Source of the DNA: Treponema denticola
Lineage (GTDB): Bacteria > Spirochaetota > Spirochaetia > Treponematales > Treponemataceae
Direction: 5' to 3'
Length of the DNA: 64,000 nucleotides
NCBI RefSeq assembly: GCF_024181405.1
Contig: NZ_CP051302.1
Coordinates: forward strand, 1,550,001-1,614,000
Position 1 is the stretch's first letter. Every line of letters begins with the position of its first letter. A model generated the notes under the pieces. That model was not told the DNA's origin and did not search any database. It worked only from the letters and a program-made list of their open reading frames with translations. Shown here piece after piece: positions 25,104 to 34,799 of this stretch. The position numbers and the translations under genes are program-made.

Positions 25104-26348
25104 ATGAAAAGATATATTTTATTTTTAATCCTTGCAGCAATGCTTTTTACCTCATGTACAAAAACCGAAGAAGACAAGATAGCAGTCATCTGGACGGACA
25201 GGGCGGAGTTTGTTTCATACTGTGAGGTTTTTAATAATTCGCAAAACAAATATAAAATTATTGTAGAATACAAAAAGAGCCCTGTCGATGCTCTCATCAA
25301 TACCGATGTGCAGCCCGACATAGTTATAGGTTCATGGCTTAAGGGGAAATCCGCCAGAGTAAAATTTAGAAAAATCAATAATCTTTTCGGAGAAAAAAAG
25401 ATAAACAAAACCGACTTTTATCCCGAACTCTTAAACTTAGGAAATATTTCCGGAAACCAATATCTTTTGCCTATAAGTTTTAACTTACCGATGATTATAT
25501 TTTCCTCGGCAAATAAGTTTAAAACAAAGAGCGATTTTTCCATTTCTCCTGATGAGATAAGGGATTTTTCAATTAAGTTTAATAAGGGAATCAAAGGGAC
25601 TTATACCGCAATGGGCTTTTCGCCCCGATGGTCGGACGACTTTTTATATATGAACACCAAGGGCTTCAATGCATCCTTTGAAGAAGAAAAGGATTTTTTT
25701 TCATGGAACGATAAATCCCTTCAAAATGCAATAAATTATATAAGAGATTGGAGCAGAGAGGTAAATACATCAGCTGCCGCCGAAGATGACTTTAAATTCA
25801 AATATCTTTATGACTCGCCCTATGTTTTGGTCAAAAACGGAAGATGCCTTTTTTATTATGTCTCCAGTGAGGAGCTTTTTTCTACACCTCAAAAACGATT
25901 GGAAAACATGGATTTTAGATGGCTTGCCTTCAGCGGGAAAACTCCCTTAAAAGACGACATTCTTTACGGAGGAATTTGCAGTAAGGCAAAAAACTCTAAA
26001 GCAGCCGAAGCTTTTTTTATTTGGTTTTTTCAGGTAAAAACCCAAGAACAGCTTTTAAATCGGGCAAATGAAATGGATCTGATGATAAATTCCTTCGGCC
26101 TGGCCGGGGGCTTTTCAGCCCTGCATCAAGTAACCGAAAAGCTATTCCTAAGATATTATCCTCTTTTACTGGCACATCTGCCTCAGACGCAAAGCTTTTA
26201 TGCACCTCATATTTTGCCGAGCAATTGGCCGATGCTAAAAAAGGAAATTCTAATGCCCTATTTGAAGGACGCATGTAATGCCTCAGTATACCCCGATTCT
26301 ATTCCTTCTCTTAATAAAAGAATAGCAGAATGGTATAAAAATCAATAA
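25104..26348 (+). CDS. Lipoprotein resembling an extracellular solute-binding protein
   Basis: 414 residues. The lipoprotein signal MKRYILFLILAAMLFTSC has a lipobox at Cys18. The mature part has the layout of family-1-type solute-binding proteins: a first strand (IAVIWTDRAEFVSYCEVFN), PDIVIGSWL, YLLPISFNLPMIIFSSA and AKNSKAAEAFFIWFFQ. No ABC permease genes lie next to it, so it either works with a distant transporter or has a sensing or chaperone role with the upstream propeller protein. It ends 51 bp before the acyl-CoA synthetase. Confidence 0.75.
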   Translation: MKRYILFLILAAMLFTSCTKTEEDKIAVIWTDRAEFVSYCEVFNNSQNKYKIIVEYKKSPVDALINTDVQPDIVIGSWLKGKSARVKFRKINNLFGEKKINKTDFYPELLNLGNISGNQYLLPISFNLPMIIFSSANKFKTKSDFSISPDEIRDFSIKFNKGIKGTYTAMGFSPRWSDDFLYMNTKGFNASFEEEKDFFSWNDKSLQNAINYIRDWSREVNTSAAAEDDFKFKYLYDSPYVLVKNGRCLFYYVSSEELFSTPQKRLENMDFRWLAFSGKTPLKDDILYGGICSKAKNSKAAEAFFIWFFQVKTQEQLLNRANEMDLMINSFGLAGGFSALHQVTEKLFLRYYPLLLAHLPQTQSFYAPHILPSNWPMLKKEILMPYLKDACNASVYPDSIPSLNKRIAEWYKNQ

Positions 26349-26399
26349 AAATGCAACCTTATTATAATTATGTTGTCATAAACATTTAACGGAGTATTT

Positions 26400-28055
26400 A
26401 TGCAGACAATCGATGATCTTGGAAAATATACATTTTCAGCCTTATTAAGAAATTCGGTCTTAAAATTTTCAAATAGGCCGGCTCTTTCATATGTATCCGA
26501 ACAACCCATAAGCTACAAAGAACTTGACGAAAAGGTTGAGTCTATAAAAACCTTATTACATTCGCTGGGCATAAAGCCTCTTGATAAGGTAGCAATTTTC
26601 AGCACAAGCTCGCCCCAGTGGGCAATTTCGTATTTTGCGATAGTAACACTTGGAGCCGTTGCCGTACCTCTTTTACCTGATTTTAATGAAAGTGAAGCTT
26701 CTTCTTGTTTAAAGCATTCGGGAGCAAGGGCTATATTTGCCGGAGAAAAACTTTTGGCAAAGTTAAACAATACGGATGACCTTGATGTCATAATCAATAT
26801 ACATGACTTTGCAGTAAAAAAGGGAGAAATAAAGACGGACACTCCTCTGCCTGAACATGAATGCAAAGAAGAAGATACAGCTTCAATTATTTATACATCA
26901 GGAACTACAGGCCGTTCTAAGGGTGTTGTCCTTACACATAAAAACCTTATCTTTACGGCCATTGCAGGTCAGCACTGTCAACGCATAAACCAATACGAGG
27001 CAGCCCTTTCAATATTACCCATGTCCCATGTTTATGAATTTACGATAGGCTTTTTAATGTTCATGCTGAACGGAGCCTGTATCTACTACCTCGAAGGTCC
27101 GCCTATTCCTCGAAACCTCCTGCCGGCTCTTCAAAAGATAAGGCCTCATTTTATGTTGAGTGTTCCGATTGTAATCGAGAAAATATATAAACAAAAAATT
27201 CTGCCGGCCTTTAATGCAAGTCCTCTTATAAAGAAGATTTATGGAACAAAACTCGGAAGAAAATTATTATGCCGTAAGGCCGGAAAAAAGCTAAAAAAGA
27301 CCTTCGGAGGCCGTCTTAAATTTTTTGGTATAGGAGGATCAAAAACCGATCCTGTCGTTGAGCAATTTATGGTTGATGCAAAATTTCCCTATGCAATAGG
27401 CTACGGCCTTACCGAAACTTCTCCATTGATTGCTTATTCCGCAGTGTACAAAACCGTTCCCGGCGTAATAGGCGGCACCATTCCGGGTGTAGAAATAAAA
27501 ATAGGAGATCAAGATCCGGAAACAGGGATAGGCGAGCTCCTAGTAAAAGGTCCCAATGTCATGCAAGGGTATTATAATGCCCCGGACTTAACAAAGGAAG
27601 CCTTTACCGAAGACGGCTGGTTCAAAACCGGCGACCTATGCGTCATAGATAATAAGGGAAGAATCAGCTTAAAGGGAAGATCAAAGAATATGATTTTAGG
27701 AGCCGCCGGCGAAAATATCTATCCCGAAGATATAGAATTTGTCTTAAACCAGCATCCCCTTGTATCGGAATCCTTAGTTGTTGAAGGAGAAAACACATCC
27801 TTAGTCGCTTATGTCCGCTTACAGGATGCCATAGGAGATGCCGTTTCAGAAATCTCTAATGCCATAATGCATAAGAGAGAAGAAGTGCTAAACGAAATAA
27901 GATTTTTTGTCAACTCAAAGGTCAACAAGTTTTCAAAGATAGATAAAATTGAAGTTGTAGAAGAGTTCGAAAAAACTGCAAGCCAAAAGATAAAGCGCTA
28001 TCTTTATTCTCTACGTCATGGAAAACTCCAAACAGAAGGAGTAAAAGAAAAATAA
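26400..28055 (+). CDS. AMP-binding long-chain acyl-CoA synthetase-like enzyme
   Basis: 551 residues. ANL-superfamily motifs: the P-loop IIYTSGTTGRSKGVVLTH (near 163-180), GYGLTETSPLIAYS (near 335-348), the adenylate motif GWFKTGDLCVI (near 406-416), and the C-terminal hinge region KGRSKNMILGAAGENIYPE. It activates a carboxylate, most probably a fatty acid, to acyl-AMP and then acyl-CoA, or to acyl carrier protein as in AasS-type enzymes. It is a single gene with CGGAG before the ATG and a strong terminator right after it. Confidence 0.9.
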   Translation: MQTIDDLGKYTFSALLRNSVLKFSNRPALSYVSEQPISYKELDEKVESIKTLLHSLGIKPLDKVAIFSTSSPQWAISYFAIVTLGAVAVPLLPDFNESEASSCLKHSGARAIFAGEKLLAKLNNTDDLDVIINIHDFAVKKGEIKTDTPLPEHECKEEDTASIIYTSGTTGRSKGVVLTHKNLIFTAIAGQHCQRINQYEAALSILPMSHVYEFTIGFLMFMLNGACIYYLEGPPIPRNLLPALQKIRPHFMLSVPIVIEKIYKQKILPAFNASPLIKKIYGTKLGRKLLCRKAGKKLKKTFGGRLKFFGIGGSKTDPVVEQFMVDAKFPYAIGYGLTETSPLIAYSAVYKTVPGVIGGTIPGVEIKIGDQDPETGIGELLVKGPNVMQGYYNAPDLTKEAFTEDGWFKTGDLCVIDNKGRISLKGRSKNMILGAAGENIYPEDIEFVLNQHPLVSESLVVEGENTSLVAYVRLQDAIGDAVSEISNAIMHKREEVLNEIRFFVNSKVNKFSKIDKIEVVEEFEKTASQKIKRYLYSLRHGKLQTEGVKEK

Positions 28056-28058
28056 TAA

Positions 28059-28087
28059 AAAGCCTCCTTTTTAGGAGGCTTTTTTTA
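28059..28087 (+). terminator. Rho-independent terminator after the acyl-CoA synthetase
   Basis: AGCCTCC, a TTTTT loop and GGAGGCT followed by seven T; A-rich on the other side, so it could work both ways, facing the ParB-like gene. Confidence 0.92.
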
Positions 28088-28148
28088 CGTTGATTTTGAT
28101 AAAACGGGCTTGATGTTTTAAAAAAACGTTTTCCTGTAAAAATTAAAC

Positions 28149-28550
28149 TTAAGCCGATTTCTTCTTTTTGCCGAAAAGACGCTTAAAAAAGGCTTTTATT
28201 GAACGCCAAACCCTAACAAAAAATCCCGGATTTTTTAAGCGATTAAGACGCGTAAAAGCATTTAAAAGCTCCTCATTCGAAAACTGCTGCCTTTGCACAT
28301 TTTCTTCAATCTCTATATCGAGAGCGAGGCTTTCCTCCTCTACGGAAAGAACTCTGGCTTCTATGGTTTTCCAGCCCAGTTTTTTTGCCGCTTCCAATCT
28401 TCGCTGACCGGCAATAAGAACCTTATTTTGATCTACAATAATCGGATTTAAAAGCCCTACACGGTTTAGACTTTCTGCCAGCTCTTCAATTTCTATAAAT
28501 TCTTTTCTGGCTCTTTGCCTTATCTTTATATCCTCTATAGGAATCTGCAT
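28149..28550 (-). CDS. ParB-like nuclease-fold (ParB N-terminal domain) protein
   Basis: 133 residues from the ATG at 28548-28550, which has GGAGGAG five bases upstream. An ATG 36 bp further up would overlap the previous gene and lacks a good site. Residues 4-85 are a ParB N-terminal domain: IPIEDIKIRQRARKEFIEIE, GLLNPIIVDQNKVLIAGQRR (the GxRR phosphate/CTP motif) and EENVQRQQFSN. The C-terminus is only a short helical Lys-rich stretch, without the usual HTH or dimer domain, so it is not a normal chromosome-segregation ParB. It lies 25 bp after a lipoprotein gene. Confidence 0.82.
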   Translation of the reverse strand: MQIPIEDIKIRQRARKEFIEIEELAESLNRVGLLNPIIVDQNKVLIAGQRRLEAAKKLGWKTIEARVLSVEEESLALDIEIEENVQRQQFSNEELLNAFTRLNRLKNPGFFVRVWRSIKAFFKRLFGKKKKSA

Positions 28551-28575
28551 AAGCTCTCCTCCATAATCAAAGGAT

Positions 28576-30123
28576 TTATTTTCCATACTCCTTTGACAGA
28601 TTTTCCAACTGCATCATAAACTCATCTTTGGTTTTTGTCCAGTCCTCGGAGCTCATTTCAAGCACATTCACCCTGTCTTTAGGCATTTCTATCTTCTTTA
28701 TAATCTTGTTAGTGATAACCATTTTTGAGTCAAGTTCAACGTCAAGCCTTCCTCCGCCCATTTCTTTAGAAGAATTTAAGCTTATTTTATCAATACCAAA
28801 TTCCACAGTATCCGGACTCTTCTTATTAAAGCTGCCGGAAAGATTCATTTCCATTATTTCCATCCTATTACCGTCATAGCCGTCATCCGAATATACGGGA
28901 ACCATTTTTGGGAAAGCAAAATTCATTGAAGCCTTAAAATTATCCGACTGCTTTGTTTTATCTATCAGTATAGAATAATTTAGAGCTCCGAGTGTCAAAT
29001 CTTCACTCATCGAATCATTAGCAGTAAGCCACATATTTATCATAAAATCGGCTTTATTTTCGTTTGATTCCCCCATGCTTGTAAATGTGACAGTATGGGA
29101 AGAAGAATCTACATCACTAAAAAGTTCTATACTTGCAATTAAATTATTTAAAACATAATTATAGTCTTCAATTTCGTAGCTTAATTTAAGCCAAGGCTTA
29201 TCTGCTACAAAAACTGTAAACTCATCTTTTGAAATTAATCCGTCTTTTACGATTATTTCTTCGGTAATACGGAAGCCCTCAGGGATAGTTATTTTTTCAG
29301 GTGAAATATTTTCTGAAAACTTATCCATTATTTCTTTTGTAAGAGTATCTTCATACATGCTCAACATTAGTTTTAGACGGTTATCATTCTTCAAGGCATA
29401 CCAAATAAGAGAAGGGATTTGTTTTAGCTGTTCATTGTTAAAAGTAATTTCATATCCCGAACCGGTCTTTTTTATATCGGCTTTTTCATAAAGAGCTTTT
29501 TCGGCATTTAAATATCTTTTTTGGGAATGCCTGTCAAGCTGCATCGTCATCATATTTTTCATTTCATTATAGGAAAAATCCATATTAAAAAATGAAAGGA
29601 AATCTTTAGGGAAAATCAAGGCTAAAAATTTACCTATACCGTTTGACGGCAGATAAAATGTAGTTTCCTTTAAAAAAGGACTGGCAGCTTCAATATTTTT
29701 ATCGCCGAATTTCATGATAAAAATAGGAAGATCGGACATTCCGGAAGCAGGCCCCTTAATACCGTAAGAATAAAAAAGGGCTTTTTCTTTTTGGTCATTG
29801 ATAAAAGTAAAATTCAAACCAATGTTGTTTTTTATAAGATTATCAATAGCTGCCGTATTCAAAGGATTCTTATCAGCTTTGCTGCTCTTAATAGTATTTT
29901 TAAACTCCTTAATTCTTGCATCAAATGTAATCGAACCGTTTTTTTCTATATCTCCGTCCATAAAATATTCGTTTGAAAATTCCGTAATAGATTTTGCGGC
30001 CTTTTCCCTCGATGCTTTTTTTAAGGCGATAATATTTTTTTCATCCTTATTTCCGCAAGAAATAAGAAATCCGGCAATGACGCCTATAAGGGTGAATAAA
30101 ATAAAAGATTTAAAATTTTTCAT
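28576..30123 (-). CDS. Lipoprotein of unknown function
   Basis: 515 residues from the ATG at 30121-30123 (GAGGT five bases upstream). The frame is open to 30171, but that codon is the -35 box of the promoter. The signal MKNFKSFILFTLIGVIAGFL leads to a lipobox ending ISC. The mature protein is alpha/beta with many Asn/Lys/Glu residues, no cysteines after the lipobox that stand out and no family that I recognise. It has its own promoter and is followed by the ParB-like gene. Confidence 0.78.
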   Translation of the reverse strand: MKNFKSFILFTLIGVIAGFLISCGNKDEKNIIALKKASREKAAKSITEFSNEYFMDGDIEKNGSITFDARIKEFKNTIKSSKADKNPLNTAAIDNLIKNNIGLNFTFINDQKEKALFYSYGIKGPASGMSDLPIFIMKFGDKNIEAASPFLKETTFYLPSNGIGKFLALIFPKDFLSFFNMDFSYNEMKNMMTMQLDRHSQKRYLNAEKALYEKADIKKTGSGYEITFNNEQLKQIPSLIWYALKNDNRLKLMLSMYEDTLTKEIMDKFSENISPEKITIPEGFRITEEIIVKDGLISKDEFTVFVADKPWLKLSYEIEDYNYVLNNLIASIELFSDVDSSSHTVTFTSMGESNENKADFMINMWLTANDSMSEDLTLGALNYSILIDKTKQSDNFKASMNFAFPKMVPVYSDDGYDGNRMEIMEMNLSGSFNKKSPDTVEFGIDKISLNSSKEMGGGRLDVELDSKMVITNKIIKKIEMPKDRVNVLEMSSEDWTKTKDEFMMQLENLSKEYGK

Positions 30124-30142
30124 ATAGTACCTCACAAGAAAC

Positions 30143-30171
30143 AGTATAAAGGAATAGAGCTTCTTTGTCAA
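30143..30171 (-). promoter_or_regulatory. Promoter of the lipoprotein-ParB-like unit
   Basis: Minus strand: TTGACA (30166-30171), a 17-bp spacer and TATACT (30143-30148), about 20 nt before the ATG. Confidence 0.85.
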
Positions 30172-30199
30172 TACTATGTAGCTATATAACCATAAAACC

Positions 30200-31150
30200 C
30201 TAAAATAATTCTTTTTTTAAAAGAAGTTCGGGATCTGCAGGAATTTCATTTATACGCAGCTCCCAATGAAGGTGGGGGCCTGTCGAAAAACCTGTTGTTC
30301 CTATATCTGCAATTTTTTCTCCTTGTTTTACCAAAGAACCTTCTTTTACGTGAATCTTATTTAGATGATAATAAATGGTGTACACAGCAGGAGCATGTTC
30401 TATTACGAGAGTCCAGCCCGTTACTATCCTGTTTTCGGCAAGCACAACTTTTCCCGTTCCGGGAGCAAAGATCGGCGTTCCTATTGGAGAAGGATAATCG
30501 ATTCCCCAGTGGCGGCTCACCGAGGTTTTTCCGTCAGGGTATTTTGAAGTGCGCTTTTCGGCAAAAGTTGAGCTTATTCTTTTTGCATCAAAAGGCATTG
30601 CAAAGGGACCCTTAAAATAAAGGCTTTCAAGGTTTTGCACCTTTAAAACTTCTGCAAACCTGTTTCGTTGTTCGGTTTTTTTAGGACTTTTATCTCTTAA
30701 AATTTGTGAATTTTTTTTGCTCAATTTCATTACATACTCTTCAAATTCTCTTTCTAAAACTTCAAAATCCCTATCTTCTTCAAATAAAGCTCCGTCAATT
30801 ATAAGATGAGTCCGAATTTTCCATTTGCCGCTTTTCCACCAAACGGCAACAGCCGCAATTGCAGCCCATTCTTTTTCCGTCTTATCAAGAGGAAAAGCAT
30901 TGATAGTTTGAACTTTTTTTTCCGATGTGTCATAAATAGTAATCCATGCTTTTTCTATTTTGCGTGCAGCCTTAAATTTTACGTTAAAAAAAGAACCCAA
31001 ATCTCCGCTCTCCGCCAGCGAAATAATATATAGAGCTTTTTCCGATTTGCCGTTTTGTTCAATATCGGAAACTTCCTTCTTTCCCGATGGATGGAGTGCA
31101 AATAAAAAGCAAAAAAACAATAATACTTGAAAACTTCTTTTTTTTAACAT
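30200..31150 (-). CDS. M23-family (LytM) peptidase, secreted
   Basis: 316 residues. An N-terminal signal (FQVLLFFCFLFALHPSG) is followed by a beta-rich domain (40-130) and a C-terminal M23 domain (about 195-305). Zinc ligands are His and Asp in SRHWGIDYPSPIG and the His pair of TGPHLHWELRIN; the other conserved His is in YTIYYHLNK. Such enzymes cut peptidoglycan cross-bridges or activate amidases. All four ligands are kept, so it should be active. It is the last gene of a deoA-recJ-M23 series (21 bp after recJ). Confidence 0.92.
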   Translation of the reverse strand: MLKKRSFQVLLFFCFLFALHPSGKKEVSDIEQNGKSEKALYIISLAESGDLGSFFNVKFKAARKIEKAWITIYDTSEKKVQTINAFPLDKTEKEWAAIAAVAVWWKSGKWKIRTHLIIDGALFEEDRDFEVLEREFEEYVMKLSKKNSQILRDKSPKKTEQRNRFAEVLKVQNLESLYFKGPFAMPFDAKRISSTFAEKRTSKYPDGKTSVSRHWGIDYPSPIGTPIFAPGTGKVVLAENRIVTGWTLVIEHAPAVYTIYYHLNKIHVKEGSLVKQGEKIADIGTTGFSTGPHLHWELRINEIPADPELLLKKELF

Positions 31151-31171
31151 TTTAATAATCCCTAAATTATG

Positions 31172-33295
31172 CTAATCTATTTTTTTTAAATCCTTGATAA
31201 CCATTTTAGGAGTAACCGTACCGTTAAAATAGTTTTTCGATACATTGAATACTATGTCGGCATAGTCCCCAACCTTAAATTCCGTTCCCAGTTTTTCGGC
31301 AGCCTTCCAATAAAGAGCATTCCATTTATATTTCCCGCACTCCAAGTTAAAGCGCAAATGAAGGGGCTCGGCCTTGCCTATAATGTTTGCATTTAAAATT
31401 TTTACCCGCTTTGTCATAAAGGTCAAAGCCGGAGAATTACATCCGTAAGGCTCAAATTTATCGACTAAATTTAAGATTTCGGGTTTTAAATAATCATGAG
31501 GAAGCTCGGCATCAATTGTAAGAGTTTCGAAATCTGCATCATTTTCAAATTCCATTGACCCGGAAAATTGTTTTAAACTTTCCAAAAACTTCGTAAGCTT
31601 TTCCTGCTCGATGCCGAAACCTGCCGCAAAATCATGTCCGCCGTAGTCCAAAAAAAGCTCGCTATAGGGTTCAAGGAAGTCCAAAAGACGGAAGCCCCTC
31701 GCCGACCTTATCGAGGCAACGGCACTGCCGTCAGGCATCAGGCAGATAGCAAGGGCCGGCAGCTTAAAGTATTCGGCCAACTTTCCTGCAAGAATTCCGG
31801 TAATTCCGCGATGAAATTCCGCACTGACGGCAACTACCAACTTTTCGTTATATTCCTTTAAGCTTTCAATCGCAAGAGGCAGGGCAATTTCCCAAGCCTT
31901 GGAACCAAGAGCCCTTCTGTCCTCATTCATTTGAAATATTTCTTGGGCCTTTGCCGTTCTTTCACCCGAATCTTGAGCTAGAAAAAGCTCGATAGCCGTT
32001 TCGGGCCTTCCCATTCTGCCGGAGGCATTTACCAATGGCGAGATATTCCACGCTATCTCTTCGGTGCCTATGGGTGCCCCTAAAAGTTTTTGCATAGCCA
32101 TCAGGTCCACAAGACCGAGACGGGGCTTTTTGTTTATTTCTTTTAAACCTTGTTTTACTATAATGCGGTTTTCTCCGGTTAATTCCATGAGGTCGGCAAG
32201 AGTAGAAAGGGCTACCAGCTGAATTTCGGAAGCCTCCCTTTTTCCGTAAAAATTGTTTTTTTGCTGAATAAAGGTTATAAAGATGTTTTTAAAGGTTTCG
32301 AGCTCCGACTGGGCGTCCTCATAATATTTCCCGATTGTCGAAAATTCCTTTAAACGCAAAAGGCTCATATCTCCCATTTGCGGAAATTGTTTTGCAACCT
32401 CGGGCTGAAAATCAAAAAAATTAAATTCGATTCCGTTTCCGAAGATATTTTTAAGCTGTTTTTTTTGTAAGGGAGCATTCCATACGAATATTTGCTGACC
32501 GTTTAAAAAAGAGCCCAGCCTCGTTTCCGAAAAAGAAAGCATTCCCGGAACTATGGTTTCGGTAATTTTTCCGATTTGAACCATATTTACAAGTTTTACG
32601 GCTTCTATAGAATAAGCGTCATTTACAGGCCTTACATTTAAAAGGGAAACTTGCTGTTTATAAAAGGGCTGCATACCGAAACGAAGTGCGGTAATAAGTT
32701 TCCATGCCGTAGCACAGCCCGATAGATTTTCGTGGGGATAGCCCGAATCGGGCATCTTACAGTTTATTATTACGGCTGCCTCAGGTAGGTTCTCCTGAGG
32801 GGTATGGTGGTCAACTACTATTACATCGATACCTAAACTATTGGCTTTTTCAATTTCCTTAAAATTGGAAATACCGCAGTCCACCGTTATGATAAGAGTG
32901 CCGTCATTTGCAGCGTGCTTTTCCACGGCTTCCACGGAAAGCCCGTAGCTCTCATCTCCGGTAGGAATACGCCATGACACATCAAGCCCCATATCCTTTA
33001 AGGCTTCATAAAGAAGGGTCGTGCTCGTAATGCCGTCCACATCCCTGTCGCCGAAAATTAAAACCTTCTCCCCTTCTTCTTTTGCATCCAGGATACGGTC
33101 TACGGCATCTTCCATGTTTTTAAATAGGAAGGGACTGTGAAGATAGCGCATATCGTCTTCCAAATAGAATAAAATATCCTTCCCTTCGATAATTCCGCGG
33201 CGTACCAATATTGCCGAAGTCAGAGGATCACATCCGTATTTTCTTTTTATCTCGTTTACAAGTTCGGGGCCTATTTCTTTTTTTTGCCAGTCCAT
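31172..33295 (-). CDS. recJ: Single-stranded-DNA-specific exonuclease RecJ
   Basis: 707 residues. DHH-superfamily motifs: GDRDVDGITS (82-91), TVDCGIS (137-143), VDHHTP (161-166) and, in the C-terminal half, the DHHA1 segment VAVSAEFHRGITGILAGKLAE and DYGGHDFAAGFG. RecJ degrades ssDNA 5' to 3' in recombination and mismatch repair. It is about 130 residues longer than usual: residues about 215-355, between the two halves of the DHH core, form an extra region before the conserved ALSTLADLMELTGENR. It follows deoA by 26 bp with GGAGA upstream. Confidence 0.93.
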   Translation of the reverse strand: MDWQKKEIGPELVNEIKRKYGCDPLTSAILVRRGIIEGKDILFYLEDDMRYLHSPFLFKNMEDAVDRILDAKEEGEKVLIFGDRDVDGITSTTLLYEALKDMGLDVSWRIPTGDESYGLSVEAVEKHAANDGTLIITVDCGISNFKEIEKANSLGIDVIVVDHHTPQENLPEAAVIINCKMPDSGYPHENLSGCATAWKLITALRFGMQPFYKQQVSLLNVRPVNDAYSIEAVKLVNMVQIGKITETIVPGMLSFSETRLGSFLNGQQIFVWNAPLQKKQLKNIFGNGIEFNFFDFQPEVAKQFPQMGDMSLLRLKEFSTIGKYYEDAQSELETFKNIFITFIQQKNNFYGKREASEIQLVALSTLADLMELTGENRIIVKQGLKEINKKPRLGLVDLMAMQKLLGAPIGTEEIAWNISPLVNASGRMGRPETAIELFLAQDSGERTAKAQEIFQMNEDRRALGSKAWEIALPLAIESLKEYNEKLVVAVSAEFHRGITGILAGKLAEYFKLPALAICLMPDGSAVASIRSARGFRLLDFLEPYSELFLDYGGHDFAAGFGIEQEKLTKFLESLKQFSGSMEFENDADFETLTIDAELPHDYLKPEILNLVDKFEPYGCNSPALTFMTKRVKILNANIIGKAEPLHLRFNLECGKYKWNALYWKAAEKLGTEFKVGDYADIVFNVSKNYFNGTVTPKMVIKDLKKID

Positions 33296-33321
33296 TTTTT
33301 TCTCCGCATTGGATTTAAAAT

Positions 33322-34653
33322 TTAAAGTTCTTCTTGTTTGATAATTTTAAAAATAAGCTTATCTTTTTGCGGAGCCTTATCGGAATATTCTATAGCGTTT
33401 TTCAATAAGGGCATTGAAGCGGAAACCGAAGCCGAATCCTTTCCGTAGACCCTCATTATAAGGTCTCCTTTTTTTACGGAATCGCCCTTGTGTTTTAAAA
33501 TTTCAACTCCGGCATCGGGGCATACGGGATCGGTGGTTTTATTTCTTCCGACTCCAAGGTTTACACCGGCCATACCGACCTCAAAAGCATTAATGCTCTC
33601 GATAAAGCCGTCCTTTTCTGCCTTCAGTTCTTCAAAGAATTTGCTGCGGCGGGTTTTATATTCTGCCATAAGGGTCTTGGGATTGCCTCCCTGAAGTTCT
33701 ATATTTTTTATAAAAAGATCCAAGGCTTTTCCTGAGCTTACGGCTTCTTTTGCAAGGGAAAGACCCTCTTCTTCCGTCTTAGCCTTGCCTCCCAGAACGA
33801 GCATATGAGCGGCCAGCTGCAAGGTAAGCTCAGTACTGTCCGCTGGGCCTTGTCCTTTTAAAATATCTATCGTTTCTTCTATTTCCAAAAAGTTTCCGGC
33901 CATCGTGCCGAGAGGTTCATTCATATTGGTTATAAGAGCTCTTGCCTTTTTTCCCATCGCCTTAGCCGTACCTACAAGGCTCACCGCCAAGGCTTCCGCA
34001 TCGCTCAAGGTTTTCATAAAGGCACCCTTTCCGCATTTTACATCAAAAACGAGGGCTTCGGAACCTTCTGCAACTTTTTTTGAAAGGATACTTGAAGTGA
34101 TAAGAGGAACGGATTCGACTGTGGCCGTAACATCCCGCATCGCATATAGAAGGCGGTCTGCAGGAACAATTTCCTTTGTCTGCCCCGTCATAGCAAAGCC
34201 TGTTTTTGATATAAAATTCCTAAATTCGGCTTCGGTCAAGTTGGTGCGGTAGCCCGTAACTGCCTCAAGCTTATCGAGAGTTCCTCCCGTGTGGCCAAGT
34301 GCCCGGCCGCTCATCATTGGAACCTTAACACCGTTTGCCGCAACAATGGGAGCAAGAGGAAGCGAGAGCTTATCCCCTACCCCTCCGGTAGAATGTTTAT
34401 CGACAAAGGGGCCTTCAAGGCTTGAAAGGTTCATCACCTTCCCGGAATGAAGCATAACATCCGTAAGAATAGCCGTTTCTTCAAAGGTCATCCCGTTAAA
34501 ATACACTGCCATAAGCCATGCCGAAATCTGGTACTCCGGAATTTCACCCTTTACATAAGAATTTACAATAAACTCTATCTCTTTGCGGTTTAAGGGCTCT
34601 ATAGCCTGCCCCTTTATTCCGCGTTTTTTCATAATAATATCCGTTGCTCTCAT
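33322..34653 (-). CDS. deoA: Thymidine/pyrimidine-nucleoside phosphorylase
   Basis: 443 residues. The nucleoside phosphorylase II signature SGRALGHTGGTLDKLEA (near 114-130) follows the phosphate loop VDKHSTGGVGDK (near 83-94). The C-terminal domain with VGMAGVNLGVGRNKTTD closes over the active site. It splits thymidine, deoxyuridine (and possibly uridine) with phosphate to base and (deoxy)ribose 1-phosphate for salvage or catabolism. GAGGT precedes the ATG. It is first of the deoA-recJ-M23 series with a good promoter (34673-34701), divergent from thrC. Confidence 0.94.
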   Translation of the reverse strand: MRATDIIMKKRGIKGQAIEPLNRKEIEFIVNSYVKGEIPEYQISAWLMAVYFNGMTFEETAILTDVMLHSGKVMNLSSLEGPFVDKHSTGGVGDKLSLPLAPIVAANGVKVPMMSGRALGHTGGTLDKLEAVTGYRTNLTEAEFRNFISKTGFAMTGQTKEIVPADRLLYAMRDVTATVESVPLITSSILSKKVAEGSEALVFDVKCGKGAFMKTLSDAEALAVSLVGTAKAMGKKARALITNMNEPLGTMAGNFLEIEETIDILKGQGPADSTELTLQLAAHMLVLGGKAKTEEEGLSLAKEAVSSGKALDLFIKNIELQGGNPKTLMAEYKTRRSKFFEELKAEKDGFIESINAFEVGMAGVNLGVGRNKTTDPVCPDAGVEILKHKGDSVKKGDLIMRVYGKDSASVSASMPLLKNAIEYSDKAPQKDKLIFKIIKQEEL

Positions 34654-34672
34654 GTGTTACCTCTCATTGTTG

Positions 34673-34701
34673 ATATTAGTATGAAAGTACATAAATGTCA
34701 A
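34673..34701 (-). promoter_or_regulatory. Promoter of deoA
   Basis: Minus strand: TTGACA (34696-34701), a 17-bp spacer and TAATAT (34673-34678). Confidence 0.82.
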
Positions 34702-34727
34702 GTCTAAAATTTGATTGAACTTGATAA

Positions 34728-34756
34728 TTGACAATGAATGATTTATATTGTAGAAT
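34728..34756 (+). promoter_or_regulatory. Promoter of thrC
   Basis: TTGACA (34728-34733), a 17-bp spacer and TAGAAT (34751-34756), divergent from the deoA promoter with 26 bp between the two -35 boxes. Confidence 0.8.
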
Positions 34757-34799
34757 ACGAAATGTGAAAAATCTATGTAAAACTTGTGGATAAGTAGGG

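Noticed and set aside
30124..30171. Longer N-terminus of the 515-residue lipoprotein
   Set aside because: It begins in the -35 box of a good promoter, and the signal peptide with lipobox starts at the later ATG with GAGGT.
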